Position numbers and translations under genes: made by a program. From positions 5,022,001 through 5,086,000 of the forward strand of contig OZ245997.1 in assembly GCA_965230195.1 (NCBI GenBank): 64,000 nt of DNA. Direction: 5' to 3'. The notes under the pieces are model-generated. The model ran no database searches. It was given only the letters and a program-made list of their open reading frames with translations, and was not told the origin of the DNA. Of the stretch, positions 58,668 to 64,000 are shown piece by piece. How positions within the stretch are numbered: position 1 is the first letter of the stretch; every line of letters starts with the position of its first letter. The DNA comes from Putridiphycobacter sp965230195 (GTDB lineage Bacteria; Bacteroidota; Bacteroidia; Flavobacteriales_D; Crocinitomicaceae).

Positions 58668-61445
58668 TTAAAGTACCAACTGCTTTTGAGATGGTGCAAA
58701 TCGTGTTAAAACAATACCTTCTACAGCAGCTTCATATTCTTCCATAGTTGGTGTTCTTCCTAAAACTGTTGACAACACTACCACTGGTGTTGACGATAAT
58801 AAAGATTCTCCTTTTTTACCTTCGGCATCTTTAACAACTCTTCCCTGGAACAAACGGGTAGATGTTGCCATCACTGTATCACCTGGCTCAGCTTTCTCCT
58901 GATTACCCATACATAGATTACATCCGGGACGTTCCAGATATAACATATTTTCATATTTGGTTCGGGCAGCTCCCTTTGGTGCATTATCATCAAACTCAAA
59001 TCCTGAGTATTTTTGCAATACTTCCCAATCTCCTTCAGCTTTTAACTCATCAACAATATTATAAGTTGGCGGTGCCACAACCAGAGGTGCATTAAATTCA
59101 ACTTTACCTTGTTGCGCTTCAATGTTTTTTAACATTTGAGCCAAAATTTTCATATCTCCTTTATGGACCATACAAGACCCGACAAATCCCAAATCCACTT
59201 GTTTAGTCCCACCATAGTATGATAAAGGACGGATCGTATCGTGAGTATATCGTCTTGACGGATCTTCATTGTGAACATCCGGATCGGCAATCATTGGTTC
59301 TGCTATTTCATCTAAATCAATCACCACCTCGGCATAATACTTGGCATTAGCATCTGGTCTCAAAGCAGGTTTTTCACCAGTTTTAATCTCTCCAATTCTA
59401 CTATTTGCTTTATCAACCAAACCTTTAAGCACTTGCTTTTCATTATCCATTCCTTTGTCGATCATAATTTGAATACGATCTCTGGCAATTTCCAATGACT
59501 CGATCAATGTCTCATCTTCCGAAATACAAATAGAAGCCTTAGCTTTCATTTCAGCAGTCCAATCTGTAAAGGTGAATGCCTGATCAGAAGTCAGAGTACC
59601 AATATGTACTTCAATAATTCTTCCCTGGAATACGTTTTCCCCTCCAAACTGCTTTAGCATCTGCTGTTGAGTGGCGTGTACCACATCACGGAAATCCATA
59701 AAGCTTTTCATATCTCCCTTAAAAGTAACTTTAACTGATTGTGGAATCGGCATAGTAGCCTCTCCCGTAGCCAATGCTAATGCTACTGTTCCTGAATCTG
59801 CTCCAAAAGCAACTCCTTTAGACATACGTGTATGAGAATCTCCTCCAATAATAACATCCCAGTCATCTACCGCAATATCATTTAATACTTTATGAATCAC
59901 ATCAGTCATAGCATGGTACCCTCCTTTGGGGTCACGTGCTGTAATCAAACCAAAGTCATTCATAAATTGCATTAACCTTGGAATATTAGCTTTAGATTTA
60001 TCATCCCAAACTGATGCGGTATGACAACCTGATTGATAGGCACCATCAACAATTGGTGAGATAACCGTAGCAGCCATCATTTCTAATTCCTGAGAAGTCA
60101 TTAACCCTGTTGTATCCTGAGATCCAACAATATTTACCTCAACTCTGACATCAGAACCGGCATGTAAGGTTTTACCTGGCGTAGTCCCAACTGCATTTTT
60201 ATTAAATATTTTTTCAACTGCTGTTAGTCCTTGCCCTTCAATAGAAATTTCTTTTGACTGTGCGTAAACCTGAGGTACATCAATTCCCAAAACTTTACAA
60301 GCAAATGTTTGCAGTTTTTTACCAAAAACAACTGCATAAGATCCTCCAGCCTTAATAAACTCCATTTTTTGTGGTGTCAATGCTGTAGAAATATCTTTTA
60401 ATTCCTGATCTCCGTTATATAATTTTTTAGTTTTAGTATTGATGGTTAGTACTGTTCCAGTTTCAACCGAATATTTTTGCTCAAGTACTGGTTCTCCCTC
60501 CTCATCTAAAACTGTGTTTCCATCAGCATCTTTTTGTTTTACCCAGTTCTTTAAATCAATTCCAATACCCCCAGTTACACCTACTGTAGTTAGGAAGATT
60601 GGAGAAATACCATTTGTTCCGGCAATAACCGGTGCAATATTAATAAAAGGTACATAAGGACTTGAAGCTATTCCAGTCCACAATGCTACATTATTTACAC
60701 CCGACATTCTTGATGAACCAACCCCCATTGTCCCTTTTTCAGCAATCAACATAATGCGTTTATCAGGGTGTTGGTCTTTTAATGCTAACACCTCCTTTTG
60801 CATGTCTTTATTATGCTCAAAAATAGACTGTCCATGTAATTCTCTATCTGATCTGGAGTGAGCATCTGCTCCCGGAGACAGTAAATCGGTAGAAATATCT
60901 CCAACACCCGCTATATAGGTAACCACCTGAATTTCCTCCTCAACCTCAGGTAACTTTGTAAAAAACTCAGCCTGAGCATAACTTTCTATGATTCCTTTAG
61001 CAATAGCATTTCCGGCTTTCATTGCTTTCTCCAAACGCTCTGTGTCCGCTTCATAAAGGAAAACCTGAGTTTTCAGTACCTTAGCTGCTTCTTCTGCAAT
61101 CGCCGCATCATTCCCCAAAGCCAGGTCCAATAATACCTCAATTGACGGTCCACCTTTCATATGAGATAATTGTTCAAATGCAAAAGCAGGACTTATCTCT
61201 TTTAGTTCAAATTCGCCTAAAATAATCTCCTTTAAAAATTTGGCTTTAACTCCAGCTGCACTTGTTGTACCTGGTAGGGTATTATAAATAAAAAAATGAA
61301 GAGAATCTTCGCGGTAAGTATGGTTTACATCCTTAATCTGAGCGATAACCTCACTTAACAGTTCTGCACCATCAATTGGCTTTGGATGAAGCCCTTTAGC
61401 TTTTCTTTCTTCAATTTCTTTAATGTAATCATTGTAAATACCCAT
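58668..61445 (-). CDS. acnB: Bifunctional aconitate hydratase 2 / 2-methylisocitrate dehydratase
   Basis: 925 residues from the ATG at 61445 (MGIYNDYIKEIEERKAKG), the usual AcnB start. The frame reaches back to a TTG at 61460, which is less likely. AcnB has the HEAT-like N-domain first (about 1-160), then the swivel, then the catalytic domains. Iron-sulphur ligands are in VGSCMVHKGDM and RPGCNLCMGNQ. It works in the TCA cycle and possibly the methylcitrate route. It is followed by its own terminator and then the second aconitase gene. Confidence 0.96.
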   Translation of the reverse strand: MGIYNDYIKEIEERKAKGLHPKPIDGAELLSEVIAQIKDVNHTYREDSLHFFIYNTLPGTTSAAGVKAKFLKEIILGEFELKEISPAFAFEQLSHMKGGPSIEVLLDLALGNDAAIAEEAAKVLKTQVFLYEADTERLEKAMKAGNAIAKGIIESYAQAEFFTKLPEVEEEIQVVTYIAGVGDISTDLLSPGADAHSRSDRELHGQSIFEHNKDMQKEVLALKDQHPDKRIMLIAEKGTMGVGSSRMSGVNNVALWTGIASSPYVPFINIAPVIAGTNGISPIFLTTVGVTGGIGIDLKNWVKQKDADGNTVLDEEGEPVLEQKYSVETGTVLTINTKTKKLYNGDQELKDISTALTPQKMEFIKAGGSYAVVFGKKLQTFACKVLGIDVPQVYAQSKEISIEGQGLTAVEKIFNKNAVGTTPGKTLHAGSDVRVEVNIVGSQDTTGLMTSQELEMMAATVISPIVDGAYQSGCHTASVWDDKSKANIPRLMQFMNDFGLITARDPKGGYHAMTDVIHKVLNDIAVDDWDVIIGGDSHTRMSKGVAFGADSGTVALALATGEATMPIPQSVKVTFKGDMKSFMDFRDVVHATQQQMLKQFGGENVFQGRIIEVHIGTLTSDQAFTFTDWTAEMKAKASICISEDETLIESLEIARDRIQIMIDKGMDNEKQVLKGLVDKANSRIGEIKTGEKPALRPDANAKYYAEVVIDLDEIAEPMIADPDVHNEDPSRRYTHDTIRPLSYYGGTKQVDLGFVGSCMVHKGDMKILAQMLKNIEAQQGKVEFNAPLVVAPPTYNIVDELKAEGDWEVLQKYSGFEFDDNAPKGAARTKYENMLYLERPGCNLCMGNQEKAEPGDTVMATSTRLFQGRVVKDAEGKKGESLLSSTPVVVLSTVLGRTPTMEEYEAAVEGIVLTRFAPSQKQLVL

Positions 61446-61477
61446 AATTCCTTGTTTCAAATATTCTGTTGAGGCCG

Positions 61478-61485
61478 CAAAGTTA
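61478..61485 (-). promoter_or_regulatory. -7 promoter box for acnB
   Basis: Minus strand TAACTTTG (TAnnTTTG), 32 bp before the ATG. No -33 TTG. Confidence 0.45.
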
Positions 61486-61731
61486 GTGAATTTCGATTTT
61501 TTTAGAAAGGAAAGCCCTGATTATCTGAATCCGATATTTTATATAGAACTGTTCTAATCTATAACTCCAATCTTTGAAGATTCGTTCATTTTAGCATCTT
61601 AAACTCAGAATTTAATCAAAGAATTTCACCCCAGTAATCTTGGATTCCTATTGAAAACTCAACAGTCTTCATCTTAACTCAATAAAACCTACCGTTCAGA
61701 TTTTATTCCTTTTTCGGCACCAATTTTGCTG
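61486..61731. other. Intergenic region upstream of acnB
   Basis: AT-rich sequence between the acnB promoter and that of the 40-codon ORF. I see no ORF, hairpin terminator, repeat or RNA gene in it. Confidence 0.5.
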
Positions 61732-61739
61732 TATCTTTA
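61732..61739 (+). promoter_or_regulatory. -7-like box for the 40-codon ORF
   Basis: TATCTTTA, one mismatch from TAnnTTTG, 22 bp before the ATG at 61762. Confidence 0.35.
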
Positions 61740-61761
61740 ATAGTAAGAAAAAAAACTACAA

Positions 61762-61884
61762 ATGAAAGATCTCAAAACAATTGATAAAGACAAGAAGAAA
61801 TCGTTGAAGGGATTTGATTTAGGATTAGCTCTAATTGGTTATAAATATTTCATTCCTGCGAAAAGCACTAAGAAATCTGCCTAA
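61762..61884 (+). CDS. Possible small basic protein of 40 residues
   Basis: MKDLKTIDKDKKKSLKGFDL, then GLALIGYKYFIPAKSTKKSA. Lysine-rich ends flank a short hydrophobic segment (LGLALIGYKYFI). It has its own -7-like box and a start codon after an A-rich leader. Its stop overlaps the end of gldC by 3 bases in convergent orientation. I do not recognise a family. Confidence 0.4.
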   Translation: MKDLKTIDKDKKKSLKGFDLGLALIGYKYFIPAKSTKKSA

Positions 61885-62225
61885 TTGCCACTAAATGGTG
61901 AAGCAATTCCCATTTTGTCAGCAAAATGAAAGCAGTAATCCCTTAAGTCCTCAGTGATATTCTTTTCTCCGGTGGCACGTTCAAAAGAATCTGCCATAGT
62001 AAGAAGTGTTTGGTGAAAAAATCGCTTCATTTCATCAACAGTCATTTGGTCATTCCAAAGGTCAATGCGCATAGCGTTCTCTTCTTTCTTGTCCCATAAC
62101 GACAGAATCATGGCTTTGGCTTCAGCGGTATCCACCCCTCCATCCTCAGCACTCCAATGGATTTGCTTAGGGATATTATTTTCGTTTGTTGTAATTTCTA
62201 TTGTAATATTTGACTTTTTTTCCAT
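61881..62225 (-). CDS. gldC: Gliding motility protein GldC
   Basis: 114 residues, cytoplasmic. The sequence ITIEITTNENNIPKQIHWSA, then DLWNDQMTVDEMKRFFHQTL and DLRDYCFHFADKMGI, matches GldC, a small protein required for efficient gliding in Flavobacteria. It starts with a TAATG overlap on the gldB stop, so the two are translationally coupled, as is usual for the pair. Confidence 0.94.
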   Translation of the reverse strand: MEKKSNITIEITTNENNIPKQIHWSAEDGGVDTAEAKAMILSLWDKKEENAMRIDLWNDQMTVDEMKRFFHQTLLTMADSFERATGEKNITEDLRDYCFHFADKMGIASPFSGN

Positions 62226-63235
62226 TACTTTCTATTTGGTTTGTATGATTTTAAAATTTTGGTAAAGTTACGTTCTGCTACCAATTCCTTAACTGTTACT
62301 TCAGGATAATTTTCCATATAAGCATTAACGATTTTCCATCCTATAAACTGCCCTAGTTTAGCTGGCGAACCTTCAATACCAACTGTGGTTGGTGCCGGTC
62401 TGAAATACCGCATTTGCAATTTCATTTCTGAGGAATATACCCAGTTTTGTTCTACAATATGTTGCCATACATCATATTCATTTTCTTCCGCCCACTTTTC
62501 CTCATCAGCCGTATATCTCAGTATTTTGTGATCTTCTGAATCCGGCAACATACTTTTAATTAAATAGTATAACTTTCCGTAATAAATTAAATTTGATAAA
62601 AAGGATTCATCTGATTGATCTTCTATAACATTTGCAGTTAACCAGCTTTCACTAATATCAGCCAATAGGAAATCAACATCCATCTTCTTTTTGAAATACT
62701 CCGGAAAAGGAATTTGTTGTACAATTTCATTATCTCCTCCCAAATACATTTCAAGTCCCAGCCCTATTGCGTTAGATGTCGATAACACACCATTTGTAAA
62801 GGTAGAGTTATAGGTCATAATTTTCTCAGGCATAATAGCATTAGGAATATGATATTTTAGGTGTTTAAACATCTCCACAATACCATTCTCATAAGATGAA
62901 AAATCCCCAAACTCAGTATCTATACCTTGTTGTACAATTTTCATGATAGAGTCAGAAATAAACCGCATCAAAAACACCGGAGTTGAATCCTGATTGGGCG
63001 CACCAACCTGTAACATCTCGGCAGTGTAATAAGGATATAACTCTTCACTTTTAAGGGACAATTCATTATTTACTTTTGCCACACTTTGCAGGTCATTTTG
63101 TGCCTTAAAAATTTGATCAACACGTAAGATTTCCACTTGAAAATCAACTTTAGACACATCAACTTTTAAGGGATTTCGACTACAGGATATCAGGAAAGCG
63201 ATTATTGTGATTAAATAGAAGAATCTATTTCTCAT
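62225..63235 (-). CDS. gldB: Gliding motility lipoprotein GldB
   Basis: 336 residues. Lipobox IIAFLISCS gives lipidated Cys18. The GldB family pattern runs from VDFQVEILRVDQIFKAQ through LGLEMYLGGDNEIVQQIPFP to SPAKLGQFIGWKIVNAYM. GldB is an essential gliding component in Flavobacterium johnsoniae and is linked to the T9SS/gliding machinery. The -7 box TATATTTG is at 63263-63270. It is divergent from the beta-barrel gene. Confidence 0.94.
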   Translation of the reverse strand: MRNRFFYLITIIAFLISCSRNPLKVDVSKVDFQVEILRVDQIFKAQNDLQSVAKVNNELSLKSEELYPYYTAEMLQVGAPNQDSTPVFLMRFISDSIMKIVQQGIDTEFGDFSSYENGIVEMFKHLKYHIPNAIMPEKIMTYNSTFTNGVLSTSNAIGLGLEMYLGGDNEIVQQIPFPEYFKKKMDVDFLLADISESWLTANVIEDQSDESFLSNLIYYGKLYYLIKSMLPDSEDHKILRYTADEEKWAEENEYDVWQHIVEQNWVYSSEMKLQMRYFRPAPTTVGIEGSPAKLGQFIGWKIVNAYMENYPEVTVKELVAERNFTKILKSYKPNRK

Positions 63236-63262
63236 TTATGAATATTTAGTATTATTGTATTA

Positions 63263-63270
63263 CAAATATA
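63263..63270 (-). promoter_or_regulatory. -7 promoter box for gldB-gldC
   Basis: Minus strand TATATTTG (exact TAnnTTTG), 27 bp before the gldB ATG. Confidence 0.5.
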
Positions 63271-63281
63271 AAATCAAAATC

Positions 63282-64000
63282 ATGAAAAAGATATTTTCGT
63301 TTATTTTAATTCTAAGCATTAGTTTGGGGGCGTCTGCTCAAAGCAAAAAAATTAGAGCCGGACTGGTTATGGGGACTACTGTGACATCACTTAAAGTACA
63401 AACTAAAAAGATTGAAAGAAATGGGGTTGGAAATGGATTCGTGATTGGAATGACAGGAGATTACAGAATTAACGAAAATATTTCTTTTTCCACAGGCGTG
63501 CAATTTGACCTGGAATCTTTCAAGGTTAATTATGGAAGCGCATCCAATGTAGACCTTGGAAATGTATTTTACGGCTTTAATGATACAGAGATCTATAAAT
63601 ATGATGGCGGTTTTGTTTCAAACTATTCGGACACGATTGGTTATGAATTAATGACAAGAACTTTTAAACCAAAATATATTACCATTCCGTTATTTTTGAA
63701 ATTTCAAACCAATATGATTGGTTCAATGAGTTATTACGGAAAATTTGGTTTCAGACCAAGTATTTTGGCTGGTATAAGAATGAATGACGAGGGACATTTA
63801 GCCAAATATGATCCAAATACCGGTTTCTTTCAAAGTGATTCTAAAGAGTTGATTACACAAGAAAACATGAAGCCTGAACTGGTTAAAAAGGATTTATCGC
63901 TCGTTAAAGTAGGAATTGGTGTTTATGGAGGAGCTGAATGGAATTTTACAGGAAATACTTTTCTATTTGGGGAGTTCGGATTTAACTATGGTGTTACACC
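63282..64000 (+). CDS. Outer-membrane beta-barrel (porin-family) protein, partial
   Basis: At least 239 residues; the gene runs off the window. A signal peptide (MKKIFSFILILSISLGASAQ) is followed by alternating strands (KIRAGLVMGTTVTSLKV, FVIGMTGDYRINENISFSTG, then YITIPLFLKFQ and YYGKFGFRPSILAGIRM) typical of the outer-membrane beta-barrel family common in Bacteroidota. Function cannot be told. It is divergent from gldB with 46 bp between the start codons, so the two share regulatory space. Confidence 0.8.
   Translation, partial: MKKIFSFILILSISLGASAQSKKIRAGLVMGTTVTSLKVQTKKIERNGVGNGFVIGMTGDYRINENISFSTGVQFDLESFKVNYGSASNVDLGNVFYGFNDTEIYKYDGGFVSNYSDTIGYELMTRTFKPKYITIPLFLKFQTNMIGSMSYYGKFGFRPSILAGIRMNDEGHLAKYDPNTGFFQSDSKELITQENMKPELVKKDLSLVKVGIGVYGGAEWNFTGNTFLFGEFGFNYGVT

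Noticed and set aside
1..64000. CRISPR arrays, tRNA or rRNA genes, attachment sites, defence islands
   Set aside because: Reading both strands gave no regularly spaced repeats, cloverleaf with CCA-type end, rRNA signatures, integrase or recognisable defence genes.

Overview
The window is chromosomal DNA of a Bacteroidota bacterium, most likely a gliding or gliding-derived member of the Flavobacteriales. Pointers are gldB-gldC, five proteins with type IX secretion (T9SS) sorting domains (two are giant tandem paralogues), a SusC-like TonB receptor with a carboxypeptidase-like N-domain, a fused CcoNO oxidase subunit, and Bacteroidota promoters (TAnnTTTG at -7, TTG near -33). Base composition is AT-rich. 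I see no rRNA, tRNA, CRISPR array, prophage or insertion sequence.

Layout. 1-4330 (minus): start of a probable sigma-coupled gene, an ECF sigma factor, a secreted protein resembling the tail of DUF2723 proteins, a small beta-barrel and a TonB receptor. 4480-5419 (plus): PAP2 phosphatase and the fluoride channel CrcB. 5452-13820 (minus): two ~1260-residue T9SS proteins around a small membrane protein. 14054-19632 (minus): LysM/periplasmic-binding protein, GuaA, two tandem secreted paralogues and a short MerR protein. 19890-22045 (plus): pRiA4b-ORF3-like acidic protein, methyltransferase and TraB/GumN lipoprotein in a tight operon.

22229-28445 is a complete cbb3 oxidase operon, ccoS-ccoNO-ccoQ-ccoP-ccoG-ccoH plus a UreH/SafE-like membrane protein; ccoS and ccoQ are short genes that are easy to miss. 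Two T9SS genes follow (28663-33540). Then come the copper ATPase ccoI (minus) and, divergently, a soluble PAS histidine kinase overlapping a response regulator whose output is a whole Crp/Fnr module. The kinase's first PAS has the FixL haem histidine and arginine at identical spacing. Together with FNR-like boxes before ccoS, before feoA and at 28539, this looks like a compact FixL-FixJ-FixK equivalent for microaerobic control. It is the most interesting system here.

38712-46445: tandem-FKBP lipoprotein, PLP decarboxylase behind a double-palindrome operator, QueD, HemN, an MCE/MlaD-like lipoprotein and a RecB/AddA-like helicase-nuclease. 46447-50309 (minus): feoA-feoB-Cys-rich peptide, rhodanese, FabD. 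50426-55396 (plus): a TTG-started sensor kinase of the LytS type, SPFH protein, endonuclease/exonuclease/phosphatase. 55389-63235 (mostly minus): HExxH protein, two different aconitases in tandem, gldC, gldB, and a 40-codon plus-strand ORF. The window ends inside an outer-membrane beta-barrel gene.

Functional assignments rest on motifs, domain order and gene context read by eye; no database search was run.
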